Of a stretch of 64,000 nt of DNA, positions 49,141 to 63,000 are shown piece after piece. The notes beneath the pieces are model-generated. The model ran no database searches. It worked only from the letters and a program-made list of their open reading frames with translations, and was not told the origin of the DNA. The DNA is taken from positions 625,812 through 689,811 of the forward strand of contig JAYKAV010002925.1 of the NCBI GenBank assembly GCA_035582835.1, read 5' to 3'. Position 1 is the stretch's first letter; every line of letters begins with the position of its first letter. The translations under genes and the position numbers were made by a program. The stretch is from Phoebastria nigripes. Lineage: Eukaryota > Chordata > Aves > Procellariiformes > Diomedeidae.

Positions 49141-51753
49141 ACTCACACTGATGGGAAGACAGTAACACTCTTTGCCGACCAAAAAAACAAAAATAAAATA
49201 AACAGCCAAAATCACACTTTGTTTGCCGTGTAATGAAATTGCGGAAATGTCTCCTGACATTTTTCTCGTCCTGAATCCAAATGATTTTGTCTCCCATGCA
49301 TATTTTAACATTTTTCATCTAACCAAAAAATTCAGTTTTCAGTCAAGGTCTCAAATATGTAGCTAGGAATGACGTAACAGTACCAGTTAGTAAATGAGGC
49401 TATCTAGAGATTGTCTAGATAGGGAAGTTAGGATGCAGTAAGCTTGAGAGTGTATTTACAATGCAATAATGACTTTCATTAGTAGGTACAAGGAGTGGTG
49501 CTGCGTGGCTCCATAAAGCACAATAGCAAGTGCACTTCATGTTCACACCTCAGCTTACTGCTGTGAAGGTTTCTGCAGTTTCTTAAATCCCACTGACAAC
49601 ATATGATTCCTTCATATCTTATTTACTGCGGAGGAGAAGGCGGCAACAACTGTGATTAGATTTTAATTTAAAAATACTGGGGAAAATGTATGAATCCACA
49701 AGCTCCAGGCTGAACACTACAGGTAAAAATAAATCTTTGATACCTCAGTTAGAGGACAGGATTTTCCACGATTGGGGCCTACAACAGTATGTAACTGTTA
49801 TTAATGTAACTAGTGAGCAAAAAGCTGCAATTTTATGACATCTGATAGGAGATAAAACTCACACTCAGTTTGGTGATTTCATAGTCCTTATTAGGTACCT
49901 AGAGAAAAGAATAAGTGATGTGGAGGCATTTTACAGAATAACTTGCTCCCAAACCAACTGGTGATTACAAATTTTTTGAAATGAAANCGTGAAATTCTTT
50001 CTAAGGATGTAGCTAAAATAAATGAATCAAAGCACTGTTAGTCTACAGAACACTTAAACAATGTATTAAGAGACTGAGTGTACTTTATTTGCAAAACAAA
50101 GTAATTTAGAGACCACTGCTGACAGACTGAATAGACTCTATTATTTTAATGATAATGACTACTGTTGGTAATAGCAGGTGGAACCATCATCCTCATTTAA
50201 CCTAAACTACATATATAAAANATGTACAGATGATATATGTCATAACCTAGACAAGAGATTAGCTTCAAACAGGCTCAGCAGACAACAATGCCTGTGTGCT
50301 TTCATTGTGAGAAACAATCTTTCATGCAAAGGTAGTTGGCTTGAAGATCAATCTTTTAAGAAGCTGCAGCAAACTGGGGGGGAGAGGGAAGTGAAAATCA
50401 GTGCAGAAACCACAGTGAATAAATGATAATCTTCATTTCAAACTGTAGATTACAACATAGAGTTTGCTAAGAATCTATGAATGTTTAATTGACCAGGCAA
50501 CAAACTGAGTGTCAAAACTGAATTTCCTAGTAAATGGGGAAAAAAGCTTTAAGCAACAACATGATATGTGTTCTGCTGTTCCTGACATAACTACTAGAAA
50601 TGAAGAGGGAGATTCCAGAAAGCTTCACTGATATGAGAAATGCAATCCTCAACTTTGAATATGATTGGATGGGAAGCTGTAAGAGTGCAAATGGCATATG
50701 CTAAACCTCTACATGACAAAACAGAAGGATCCTGTATTATCTGAGAAAGAGAGTGAGAGAGAGATTCAGAAGGAATAGCAAAGTACAAAGTGCCTACTGG
50801 TTAAAATGATAATATTAATATTATTTACAATATAATTATGATTAACATAAACCCAAAGGTACCCAAAACTGCACAGAGCATTCCCAATACAGTCTCCCAA
50901 GTGACAAAAAGACTCACATTCCTCAACTTGATGGCTACACTCTTGCCAATGTAAGTGTGTTAGGGAATGTGGGTACCTTTTAAGGACAAAGAAGATACAG
51001 GAATATCAGCGATGAAGAAAGCATCCTATAAAACTGATCAGAATGATAGGCCTATAAACCACCTTTGCTGAGGAGAGCATCTGTATTTGCTTTATGACTG
51101 GGCAGGAAAAGGATTCTGCAAGAGCACTTGACCAAATTTTGAGCTCCACGAACAGCTGTAGCATGCCTTGCATTCACGCATAGGAAAAGTCCATCACTGA
51201 TTGAAACCTTGGATTACAGAGCTTGGGTTCAGCCCTCAGAGTATTTGACATCCAGTAACCTATGTGTGGAGAGGGAAAAAGGGAACCAGAACCCATGTCC
51301 TGGGTAACAGTGTCTCCAAATCTGTCCTGACATAATAGCAAGTCACAGAAGACAAATTTGTGTACATAATCTGTTTCATTGGTTTTCCTCCCCGCTCATC
51401 ATGCCCAGTCTTAGAAATCAAATAAATTTCCAGCTCTACTTCACTTTCAAGAGGTCTGTTNGTTTCTTTTCACTCAACTTGTCCCTAGCTTTACATCTAT
51501 GGACAACTATTTTCACTTCATTCACCTATATAAGGTGGGAACTAAGTTTATTGAATTCCAAAATGTCTCTTCCCAGGTGGACCTGGAAGCTCATTGTTCA
51601 TTTTCATTGCACTGGCATGTAAAAAACACAAGGGAAATGGGAGTTTTAAGCCTTCATAAACTGTCAAAAATGCCTGCTGAAGACATAGCATGTTCTCTAA
51701 TGTGTTGCCAGTGATCTTCAAGAATGCAGTAAAGAAGTGATTTTACATGTAAC
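49141..51753. other. Gene-free AT-rich sequence
   Basis: No gene is recognised. It contains an all-AT palindrome (ATAATATTAATATTAT, about 50809-50824) and a gagagtgagagagaga tract near 50749. Confidence 0.55.
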
Positions 51754-52275
51754 TGTGGTGGGTTGACCTTGGCTGACTGCTAGGTGCCCACCAAGCTGCT
51801 CTCTCACTNCCCTCCTCAGCAGGATGGGGAGAAAATAAGATGAAAAACTCGTGGGTCAAAATAAAGGCAGTTTAGTAAAGAAAAGCAAAGGCCACACATG
51901 GAAGCAAAGGAAAACAAAAAGATTTATTCTCTACTTCTCATTAGCAGGTGATGTCCAGCCGCTCCCTGGGAAGGAAGGCCTCTGTACGTGTAGTGGTTGC
52001 TTTGGAAGACAAATGCCCCCCCTGCTCCTTTCTCTTAGCTTTTGTTGCTAATCATGACGTCATATGGTATGGAATATCTCTTTGGTCAGTTTGGGTCAGC
52101 TGTCCTGGCCATGTGCCCTCCCAACCTCTTGCCCACCCCCAGCCTACTGGCCTTTGGGGATGGGGGTTGGAGAGACAGCCCTGATGCTGTGCGAGCACTG
52201 CTCAGCAGTAGCCTAAACGTTGGTGTGTTATCAACACCATGCTAGCTACAAATACAAAACACAGCACTATAAGGA
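51754..52275 (-). mobile_element. ERVL-like solo LTR, minus orientation, copy 1
   Basis: On the minus strand this matches the LTR at 59513-60040 and the avian ERVL-like LTR I know. Its 3' end is TCAACCCACCACA at 51754, then the region around aactcgtgggt, the CRE palindrome TGACGTCA (52055-52062), cagctgtcctggcc, and gtgttgataacacacc near the 5' end. The first 45 or so bases of the LTR cannot be aligned past about 52275, so the 5' end is truncated or very diverged. The TATA box next to the CRE has decayed (tttgttgct where TATA-like sequence is expected). No internal retroviral region adjoins it. Confidence 0.88.
52055..52062 (-). promoter_or_regulatory. CRE palindrome in LTR
   Basis: TGACGTCA is the consensus CREB/ATF site. 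It sits at the same place as in the plus-strand LTR at 59738-59745, so it belonged to the ancestral U3 promoter. Confidence 0.7.
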
Positions 52276-55200
52276 TGGATGAACTGTGGGGTACACATGG
52301 AGACAGTGCATGTCTGAAAATCAAAGCCAAGCTTAAGATTTACTTGGCATGTTCATGTAGAAACCACATCATCATACACAATGACATTCCAGTGAAGTGG
52401 GCTAGCAGTTAGAATAGCACCCACACCTGTTCTTTGGTAGAGAGCTCTAGATGAGATATTATGGGAAGTCATTGCTGTTTCTTGGATAAAAGACTGCCTG
52501 CAGGAGCTGTTCACAAGAGCACTTGAAGCTTTCCTAAAAGATATTCATGGAGGTGGTCTTAGAATATTGGTTTCACAGAGCATCTGCAGAAGACAAGTCA
52601 TGTTTGCCTGGGGGGATGGAGATGTTCTGGACTAAACTAGATGCCAAGGGATCTTGCAACTTCTACCAATATCCAATCTGTGTGGACTTTAAGGGAATCC
52701 TGGGCAGTCACCTGATATCATCTCTTGGGCTGTGGTAAAGCTTGTGTAACTAGCTTTTTGTTTTGAGTGAGACATTTCAGAAGGCTTAATATAAAAGTTG
52801 TGCAAACTTCCAGTCAGCATTTCAGATATGTAACCAAGGCACGATGGGCTATCACTCTTTCAGGATCAGCTATCCAGCTGTGTGTTACATCTCATCCATC
52901 TCTAAGCTGCAGGTACTGAGAAAGATGAAACACCACTAATCACTCCAGTCAATTGAAACAAACAGCAGCTTTTCTATTTTGCANGCTCATCTTAAATTCA
53001 TATCTCTGCTGAGTTTGTAAACACTACCCAGAAATCAAGCCAAAGGCTTCCCACCAGGGAAAAAAATCTATTATCAATTAAAACTTTTGGTCTACTGGGG
53101 CAGTTGACCTTTTGAACTACTGTAAAGGTACTAAAAATAAGTCTTAGGGGAATTAGGTTGTTTATAGTGTCTGGGAATTCAACTAATTTAACAGTTTGTA
53201 AGACATTTAACAACCACCATATGAGAAAGCACGTTGGAATAAGTAATCTGGTATGCAGAAAAGAAATTCATTTTGCTTTGACACCTCTTCTTTAGCTCAG
53301 AAATTATGATCTGTGCCCTAGGCTATCAAACATCAATGCACAAAATTATTCACAAAGGGTTTATAGTTCAAGTGGTAAATCCAGTCATTTGCAAAATGTT
53401 GACCCAAGTGAGTCAGCACAGAAAGCTTGATCTTTCAGTTTGATGAAAATGTAATTTTATGGATGTCAAGTCGAAGTTCAAAAGTGACATATAGTGTCAT
53501 ANAGATAAATAGTTTTGCCGACAGCAATGCCATACTTCATAAGTACTTGTCTGGCCAATAGTAACTACTATGATGATTAAGAAGGCTGCTTGCTAGTAAA
53601 TGCACATTTTATCTCATTTTCCATATCACGTAAGTCTCTAGAATTAAAAATTAAGACAGGCCTGTTTAAGAACTGCATTTAAGACTTCAACTCTATATTT
53701 CATTTATATGTAATGAAGATCTATGGAGATATTTTTTAACTTTAAGTTATTATTTTCATTACTATTATTTTATATGTACCACTTTCACAAGATTAAAGAT
53801 AATTTACAGTCACTTCAATTTTGAACCAATGTCAAATTGAAGTGAAAATACTGTGTGGAAATATGACATTAGTTATATTGTAGCTGCTAACAATCAAAAA
53901 CTGAAACAAGAGACCATTTTTATTACAGAAAAAAACTTTTCCATTTTTCTTCTAATTTGTGAGAACATTATTACTCCTTATATATGTTTTCTTTCTTCTC
54001 CCTCAAATAAGTTCATATATAGTGAAAAAGCATATGAAAAGTAGTATGTAGAACTTTGTGGAAAGTGCAGAAGAATGTAACTGCCCTGCCACTATTTTAT
54101 TTATGACAAAGAAGTAATGTACAGCAATTAGCTTCTTTAATTATCTGTTCCTATTCAAAGCAACTAGGTAAAGCNGGTCTTTGAGTTCAAATGTAAGCAT
54201 TCTATACCATTTCTTAAATATCTTGATTCCACACAGAGAAAAGGAAGAATGCAGGGGTTCGACTAATATTTAGGACTGAGTTCTGTATTTACTGAAAGAT
54301 GTTGCATACTCCAAATAAGTCTTACCCTTCTGAATAAGCGAAGCTAGTGAAGAGGTTTGTGTCCAAATGCCTCCAACTCATACTGAGTCTCCACATACTT
54401 TAAACACAAAGACACACAGACCTGTTACCTAATCTTGTCCTTTCTGTACACCTTTCATAAATGCCTTGAAACAGGAATACAGGTGATACCATGTTAATTA
54501 CTCTTAACTGGATTTATTATAAGTTGCACTTATGCTGAAGCCCAATAGTTGTGGTTCCTGCTGTACAGCATGCAGGATCAGTCCCCAAAGGTAACATTCA
54601 ATGTCAGGCACTCCAGGGTTGAGCAAGTCTATGTTATCATGTACTAAAAATGTTTAGAAAATTAGAAAATATGCATAAATCTTACTTTATGTTCTTTTGT
54701 TCCATTCTCTTATTTGGAGGGTAGGGAAGGGCAGGTAGGAGACTGGGCACTGTTTCAGTAAGGAGACTAGATCAGAGAAAGTCTCCTGGGCTATATGCTC
54801 AAGTGTAAGAAGATCCAGTGTGAATTCTGTCCCAAGTGCGGCTTTGGGGAACTTTGGAGTGTATAGGGTCTGGCCCTGCCTGTTCCATGGAGCTTCTCCG
54901 TTTGGTCCATCCTAAACACACCGGAGGTTATAAGTCAAGATAAGGAACTTCAGGTTGCACCTTACACAACCATTTAGAGGGAAGGGTTGTTATTGTCTCT
55001 CTATCCACCATCACAACTTGCGTGCTATCCACACATAACAGAGAGAGCTTATCTGTCTCCTTCTTTGTTCCTTCCCCCAAAATATTGGTCTTGTTCTTTT
55101 TTTCTCCAGATTCCTTTGATCTGTGACATTTTAAAAAAAAAAAAAGCAAAACAAAGAAAAGAAGAGAGAAAAAAAAAGAACCCTTTTTTGCATCAGGGCA

Positions 55201-57080
55201 AAACAGAGTTCAGTCCTGATGTGTATGCTAAAAGAAACCTAATCATTATAATTATGAAAGTAGATAATGAAATATTGCCAACAACNTTCATCAGTTTCCT
55301 TATTCTCATGCCTTTGGCAACACAGGCATTAACAACTGTCCTCAGTGATAATCCTGTCCAGGACTATGCTATCCCTGTGCAAAATTAATGATTTTTAAGA
55401 ACTGTGAAATGTGAACTCCTGCCTATCTCCTCCTCTTCACTCCTAAACCTCTGCCTTCTGTACNGCCTTCATCTCCATTTCTCCACCAAATTTTTCAGCC
55501 TCCTATGGCTGGCAGAAACTGCATATACTTTTTGAGTTATTCCTTCCCAGTTTTTGGAGAAACTAATTTTAATTTCTTGAGAGATAAATGCTTTTTCTAT
55601 GTAAGCAAAGTAAGACGAGCAGAATGTAAATGCCACTGGGGAATTTTCTCCAGGCCAGCATTCACACTCTGGGGATAAAGCTGATTGTTCACAAACATCT
55701 CCTACTTCTTCTGCAGTAAAGATTTTTTGAAAGTTTGTTTCCCAACTTACTATAAATACTTCCACTAATATTTCAGCAATGTCTTTACTTCATTCATNAT
55801 TTTAGTTTGATATCTTTCAGACCTGTCCTCACAACTATAATAGCAAATTTGAAGATGTTTGTGAGCATGTTAAGATATTCCATTTTGGTATACTTTCCTT
55901 TCCCCTTCTTGCCTCCTCCGTATTAAGCACTTGAGTCAATATGAGTTCCTTCCTACATATTTGGTTCTTTCATGCCTGTCTTATGAACTTCTTGTGAAGC
56001 TGTAAAATAACCACCTGTGAGGCAATCCTACAAAATGCTCAGCTAACTGCAAGATTAAACTAAAGAGCAGGAATTGCAGTGGGNTGCAAACATTGCAACT
56101 TATATAACTTTGCAAAGTTTACAGACTCAGATATGTCCTTTGGGTACCTCTGATTCTCTAAATCCCATCAGTCCTGCACCAAGCATCCTCTGAAACGTTC
56201 AGAGCACTCCAAAACAGCTGATTTAATATTTCTGAGTGCAATGCACTTAGCTAACATATTCTTTGAATGTTCCATCTATTAGTGAAGTTTGCTCACTAAA
56301 CTATATTTTTAGTAAAAAAAAAAAAAAGTTCTCTAAATAACTCTGGTACACTGTGCTAGACAGTTATTCCACATGACCCCAAAACGTCAGTGTCAGTTAG
56401 GAAGCAGTGGATTTCCTGAACCAGTTTTTTCTTCTTTCACACCAGTTAAAAATATCTTTTCTGTAATTTAGAATGAGCCCTTTTGTGTTTCTGAGAAAAT
56501 GTCAAGAGGAAACAAACATAAAGCAACACTCATAAGAAGTCTTAATAAATCTAATTATTGTTTCACGTATTCAGCTTGCAAAAGAATTAGAGGCTTAAAT
56601 TAGAATCTGTTACAGATTCTTTGCATTGAAGAGCTTTATTTTTATCACCTTTTAAACACATTTTAGCAGTAAAATATATTCTTAACTATTTTTCCAGCAC
56701 TGAGTTTGCTAAAAGCAATCTCCTGTTTTTCAGCGTATGAAAAGCATCAGTCTCAAGGGAGTTCATTAGCTAGATGCTCCGCTGGCTCTGTCTCCCAGGT
56801 TATCTGCCTGTAGCATGAAGCAACAACAGCAGATGCAGTAGAATTGACCTTGCCTTTGTTATTAATATCTATTGTATTATTAAAGGCTAAGGCTAAGGAC
56901 ATATATATCACGAGCTGACTTCTATATCACTAAAACTGATTCACCACTATAACATCAAATATTTACCTTACCTAGAGCTACAAGTAATTATAAGCTTATT
57001 TTGTTGGGGCTTAAGCAACATGGACTAAGAATTTCTGTTAATTATTAGGCCATGATAAAAAATACGATTTGNCCACTCCC
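52276..57080. other. Gene-free AT-rich sequence
   Basis: No gene or mobile element is recognised. A GTAAGT donor-like motif near 53631 lacks a plausible exon. Poly-A/purine-rich sequence lies at 55132-55175, poly-A at 56313-56327, and a pyrimidine-rich patch near 55400-55490. Several single Ns occur. Confidence 0.55.
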
Positions 57081-57086
57081 AGAGAT

Positions 57087-57102
57087 ATCATATGCATATG
57101 AT
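57087..57102. repeat. Perfect 16-bp palindrome
   Basis: ATCATATGCATATGAT is self-complementary. AGAG lies two bases to its left and CTCT directly to its right, extending the dyad with a two-base bulge. The centre ATATGCATAT resembles POU/octamer half-sites, so a dimer-binding site is possible, as is chance in AT-rich DNA. Confidence 0.9.
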
Positions 57103-59507
57103 CTCTCAGTACCAGGGAAAACTTCAATTGGTGTGAATATATTCAATTGCTGCAAGGAATCACTTCAAATGTATCAACTAGAAGTAATTACCAGTCCAGG
57201 AAAGTGATTAAAATGGCTTAAAATAAAGATTTCAGCTTGCCATGGTTATTTCTATGCAAATATGCTATATTTTTTCAACGAACATGCAGGTCTTAATTAA
57301 AAGCAGACTAAAGTTTTGAATAAGAAGGAAATTTTAAAATTCATGCTGTAAACATAATTACTTGAGCCTCAGTTGCAAATGAAAGTCATATTTTTTGCTT
57401 GCTGTACTTGTTTTCCCTCCTCTTTTCTAATGAAGAAAGACATTGCACAATACCCTATTAAATTGTATGCTGAATGAGTGCTTGAAAGTATCAGTCAATT
57501 TCCTTTATACTGACTAGCTATAATAGCTCAGTGGTATGCTATATTGCAGGTTTATTTTTATATCTAATATATATGTCTTTCAATATATGAGTTGAGTGAT
57601 TCAATCGTCAGAATATGACATGAAAATTTTTCTGCAATTTGCAATAGGAAATGGAAATCACGGGAAATACTTTTGTTGACTGTATCTACTCAGGCATATT
57701 TGATTGGCAGTTTGAGCTCTTCTGAAAGCTGGGTTAATATCCTTAGAACTCCCTGGAGGTCAGTCTCTGAGTGTGTATAGTTCCCTCTAGTCACACATGC
57801 CCTATATGATAGGCCAAGAATCATCAAAACAGGGCATGATACCTGCAAAACTCTCATTGGATGTAGGTCATCCTTGCCCCATAGAGTGGGGCAGTCAAAA
57901 ACCTAAAGCTCTGCATAGGTTAGCACTCCTTTGACCTTCAGGTATGGGAAAATTTAAAAAGCAGCAGGGAAAACACTCAGAGTTTTGATAAATTTTAATA
58001 TTTTCCTCCCACAGTTTTCGTTATCTGAAACAGTACATCAGTACATTTGACTTGATTTTGTGAACAATTTCAGATGTTCCAAACCTTCATTGTTCGGTGA
58101 ACTTGCTATTTGTTCGAGAAAATCTCTTTCCCTACCTTCCCATTCCCCAAGTATATTAACTTCAAGACAGCACCAGTGCATTACTAGTTTGTATGTTGGA
58201 CTGTGAGAAATCTGCAGGAACTTTTGCAAAATTCTAGCTGTGGATGGCATTTTGAAACAACTCTATAAAGCTCTGACAGTTCAGCATTTAATTCAAAACC
58301 TAAAGAAGCACTTAGTGTGTTAGAGAACTCTGGCACAGTCAATCTAAAAGTCTTTTTTTTTCTAGCGTACAGTTCTCAGGTTTGAAATAATATAGTTTGA
58401 AAGGTAACATTTTCTGAATGAGTTAAATGAAACTATTAAAGGCTAACTATCAAGTGCTAAAGAACCAGCTACTGCCAGAAAGCAAGGTGTTTTCTGGTTG
58501 TTTTCATTTTTACTGTCACTTATGGCTTGGAAATATGGAATGAAGCTTTCTTTGAACCTCCTTCAGTTGTTTTCAGAGAGTTCTGATTCTGGTGGAGCTT
58601 CTAAAGTCTCCATTCCTCTTCTTGAGATATTTTTGTAACATGTTCAGAAATTATGAAGGGTAAAGCAATCACAGAGCCATCTGTTTCATTCAGACTAAAT
58701 CTATATAATAAATTAAAAGTGCTTGTAAGTATTATCTGGCTTTGAGGCCAGCTGGTGCAGAGCGGTCTGCATTCATGTGACTAAATATTCTTGCTTTCCA
58801 AATCTGAGTGGCTGGATGCAAACTGACTATTGGAAATAGTCTCTTGCCTCTGCCTACTCATACACACACACAGAGGTATTATTTGGGAGAGTGCTAGTTG
58901 ATCCAGAAAAAAAAACATGCCATGGACTATTTCAACAATTCACAGTATAGACAATCAGGTTCCTCATTAATTCACTGTTATAGACATAGCCTTAGTGCCT
59001 GAGCTATACTGATTTTCATTGCAATGCAGCTTATTGCTACCCAACAACCAATCCCAACAGGCTCTAGATAGGGATACTTACAGCTACCACTATTTACACA
59101 CTGATCCATCACAAGCTCTAATTCGCTGGGAAGAGCAAGCTCACCTGGCATCCAGAGANATCATCATGAGAGCAATTCTTTGCATGCTTTATTCTTTGAA
59201 TCTTTGAAGACTTTATTCTCCCCTGCTGCTATCTGACTGCCTCTCCATGATGCCCCATTACAGCTGCTTTTTCCTGAACAAAAGCAATCAGTGTCAGAGA
59301 TGGTTTACAAAGGGTAGGTGTTGGAATTGGTTGGCAGCTGGTCCCCAGAGATGAAATTTACCCTCTGGAAGCATTTTGCCACCCTGTACTAACAATACAA
59401 TATTCAGTTTCAGTAATAGTTTCCCTCAGTAACTCCAAAGCTATTGTGTGGAAGCAGGAGATGTTCAAATGCTGTTACTAGTGCCATTCACCACTCTATC
59501 CTTGTAC
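57103..59507. other. Gene-free AT-rich sequence
   Basis: No gene or repeat is recognised. Short frames only. Confidence 0.55.
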
Positions 59508-59737
59508 CTTGCTGTCCTGGTTTCATCTGGGATAGAGTTAATTTTCTTCCTAGTGCTGTGTTTTGGATTTAGTATGAAAAGAATGTTGATAACACACTGA
59601 TGTTTTTGGTTGTTGCTAAGTAGTCTGCTAGTCAAGGACTTTTCAGCTTCCCATGCTCTGCCAGGTGCACAAGAAGCTGGGAGGGAGCATAGCCGGGACA
59701 GCTAGCCCAACTGGCCAACAGGGTATTCCATGCCATG

Positions 59738-59762
59738 TGACGTCATGCTCCATATATAAATA
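59738..59762 (+). promoter_or_regulatory. LTR core promoter: CRE plus TATA box
   Basis: TGACGTCA is followed eight bases later by TATATAAATA. This is a compact CREB/ATF plus TATA arrangement in the U3 region, and the best-preserved promoter among the three LTR copies. Present activity is unknown. Confidence 0.7.
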
Positions 59763-59856
59763 GGAGGCGTGGTCCAGGAAGTAGCAATTGCTGCTTGGGT
59801 ATCGCTCAGCGGGTGGTGAGCAATTGCATTGTGCATCACTCATTCTGTATATTCTA

Positions 59857-59888
59857 TCATTATTATTATTATTATCATCATCATTATT
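59857..59888. repeat. ATT/ATC trinucleotide microsatellite inside LTR
   Basis: attattattattatt followed by atcatcatcatt lies between the TATA box and ATTAAA. It replaces LTR sequence present in relatives, so it expanded after insertion. Confidence 0.9.
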
Positions 59889-60045
59889 TTCCCTTCCTTT
59901 TCTGTTTTATTAAACTGTCTTTATCTCAATCCATGAATTTTACTTTTTTTTCCGATTCTCTCCCCCATCCCACTGGGGTGAGAGGGGAGTGAGTGAGCGG
60001 CTGTGTGGTGTTTGGCTGCCTGCCGGGTTAAACCGCAACACTTAC

Positions 60046-63000
60046 AGAATTTCAGCTTGTCAGTGATGGAAGTAGTAATTATATAAAACAGAATATAAAG
60101 CATATTTTTCAGGTTTTAATATTTACTATATTTCTACCCGTGATCAAAGCTGTAAAGAGGAGCAAAAGGAGCCTTGTCTCCTTTTGTTGTCTATGAAGAA
60201 GATTTCTTTCCTGTCCATCAGCTCATGACACCCATAAAACTATTAATAAGGAGTCTTTTTGTTGTTTCATTTCAGAAGACCACATCTTCTTTAAAAACGG
60301 GAGAATACACATACTTTCTTGCTGCATGGAGCAGCTTAAAAATATTGACTGTACCTTTAGATATGAGGATAGTTAATTAAAAAAAAAATAAAAATTATGT
60401 GTTCTGGGTAAGCAGACAGGCTGATATTAGGGTTAGGGAATTTTAATGTCTGGTATTTTTTAATGCTCCCTTTCTACATGGGATTTCTCACCTTTTCTGT
60501 GTGCCTGTGCAGTACACTAATGACAAGGACTTGTCAATGCTCTTAGCTCCCCTATATTGCTATCACCAGACCAAACTGGGAAATATGACAAGGTTGAGAG
60601 ACTATGAATTGTACTGACTGAAAGTGTCTAGCTGGTCAGTGCTACAGGTGTTCAGCAAATATATTCTTTCACTCATCCACATAGACCCTGCTGTTGCTGC
60701 TCAACATCTCTCCTGGGATTAGAGTTTGCAAAAGAGAGACCATAGGGAAAAATACTTCCTCAGCTGCCATTTACAGATATGCCCGTATTCAGCGATAGAG
60801 AGCCCACATCCTCTTCTTAGTATGCACTGAGTATGACAAAGATTGACAATTTTAAATCTTTATACAAATTCCTGAGATAGGAATGCAAAAATAAATTGGA
60901 ACTTTTACTTAATTAAAGTCATTTTTCCCATACTCATAAAAAAATGACTTGAGCAGGCAGTGTTCAAATATGTCAAAGATATCTCTTCTTGCCCAAGAGT
61001 AGATGTGACATATTTCAGTAAAAATATTTGAACTACTGCAGTACTGAGTGAAGAAATGGAGAAGGGAAAGGCACTCAATACTAACTTTTACACTGTCACT
61101 GCACAGTGCTTGCAAGGCTGTTCAGACTTTGAAAAATAACAGCTAAGGAAAATGATGAGAAGTAAAACTTTATGCAATTTATGGTGAATGCAGTGAATGC
61201 TTTTTACTGTTACAGACAACAAAGCGTATGTGGATTTTTGTAGGAAATTATATAAATAAAAATCTATTCCTAGTCAGCTGAATTGCCTAGTCTTTTCTGT
61301 TCATGAAATTCAGCTACAAAAATGAAAAACTCTTCTTTAATATGTTAGACTTTATAATAGGGTCCTGGCAAGTATACTGTTCTTTAAGTAGTTCAAATTC
61401 ATTAAGTGCTGTTGTCTTGTTAATATAGTAGATGACTTGTAGGATTTTTTCCAGATTTAAAATGGAAAAATTAAGAATTTATCTTGTCCAGGCTAAACTA
61501 AAGCACTTACACTATGCAATATTTATCTTTGTAGTTGTATGAAACAGTAATAATACAGAAGGCATAAAATGCACATTAATGCGTGGCTCTAGATTTGATT
61601 ATCCTATTAAAAATAGTAATACAGATAATTGCCTGTGAGGAAAACAAATTATCTTGGATATATATACAGGGAGAGAAAGGAAATACTACCAGCACAGTTT
61701 AATATACTTTTCTGCAAAGCTAAGATAATATGGAGGATGTTGTGAAGTCTTGACAATACACTCACACACACACATACAGACAGTTTCTGTTTAGTTTTAT
61801 GATCCTTTAATCACTGGGGCTGTTGTACAGTCTCATCTTTGTCAAGTTCCTTTTCTATATTGCTGATTGTGTAAAAGCCACTCTAATGAATCACAGCCTC
61901 CAGAGTTGGAATAATTTAAAAATAGAAAATAAACTTTTCTGAAGTGCCTAGTTAAAATTGTTTCTGGTCCCTGAGTTTATTCCTCTGCCAATTAAACATA
62001 CAAATAGCCTGAGAGGGACAAAAGAAAAAACAAAGTTGTGTCTGAAACTTTCTAAGTAGATCTGTTTGGGAAAAATACTTGAAAAGTAATATAGCCAGAG
62101 TTTATTGCGTAAAGTTTATTTTCGCCTTTCCTATGAAGACATTCCAATTGCAGCAAGGTTTCAAAGGTCCTCCCCTTGTTCAATATGCAGAATGAAATAT
62201 TAATTAAGTTTATTTTTCCATTAGAAAAGTGCCAGTGTTTATTCTGTCAAAAAGAATATTGTAATTTTGGCATTAATAAACGGTGTGCAGTGACAGATAA
62301 TAAAAAAGTTTTTGGACAATGTAGGAGAAGAAAAGAGAAATATATCTACTATTTATAGAATACACATTTCCTCAGCCAGTGACATCTTTTACTGCTGCAG
62401 TTGTAGATAGTATGTGGATCAGACAAATTTATCATCTCAGAGTATCAGCGGAATCGTGAAAGTGATGAACACCATCAAACATATCAAGTATAATAAAGAA
62501 AGGTGAAAAACTGGACTTATGGATTTTATGCATTCAAAAACTTGCCTCTGTAAAGACGCAACAGTTATACATGCAGTCCCAAGAGGAGAATATAGCCTCA
62601 AAGTATTGCAAGCAAATGATGAATATCTTCTATTCTTTATTTCTCCTTTATATGACAATACCTTCTTACATGCTACTCCTCACATTGGAAGTGATGCTGT
62701 TTGCATTTAATTTAGTAACACCCGGTAATCCTCATTGCATTGAGGTATTTATCCAGAGGGGTGTGGAGAGCATTACTGTCAGGAACACGTTATCAAGGAA
62801 TCCGAGATTATTTCTTGTAAGGACAGGTGATGAATGGTAAAAAATTGAGCAGGCTTGTTGACCAGCAGATCAAACAATTTATTCTGAATATATTCTGTAT
62901 ATAACGATTATTTAGGTACAGCTGTTTTTTCTTTTCTTGCCATAATCTTTAGTTTATTTGAGTTACTTTTTGCTTATACATCATTTTAGATCCAAATGTT

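Larger units (their letters stand above)
59513..60040 (+). mobile_element. ERVL-like solo LTR, plus orientation, copy 2
   Basis: A complete LTR of 528 bp, from TGTCCTGGTTT to AACCGCAACA. It carries the family's hallmarks in order: gatagagttaattttcttcc, tgttgataacacactgatg, ccgggacagct, the CRE TGACGTCA (59738-59745), TATATAAATA (from 59753), an ATTAAA polyadenylation signal (59909-59914) followed by ctgtctttatctcaat, and ctctcccccatccca in U5. The flanks cttgc (59508-59512) and cttac (60041-60045) form a 5-bp target duplication with one mismatch, the size expected for ERVL insertions. No primer-binding site follows, so this is a solo LTR. Confidence 0.93.

Noticed and set aside
48759..49142. 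127-codon minus-strand frame as a protein
   Set aside because: It lies over a GC-rich, internally duplicated stretch; two other frames are also open there, which is what composition alone would give.
54255..54268. tRNA T-loop-like GGTTCGA
   Set aside because: No matching A box, acceptor stem or cloverleaf around it.
60425..60440. Interstitial telomere repeat
   Set aside because: Only two TTAGGG units.
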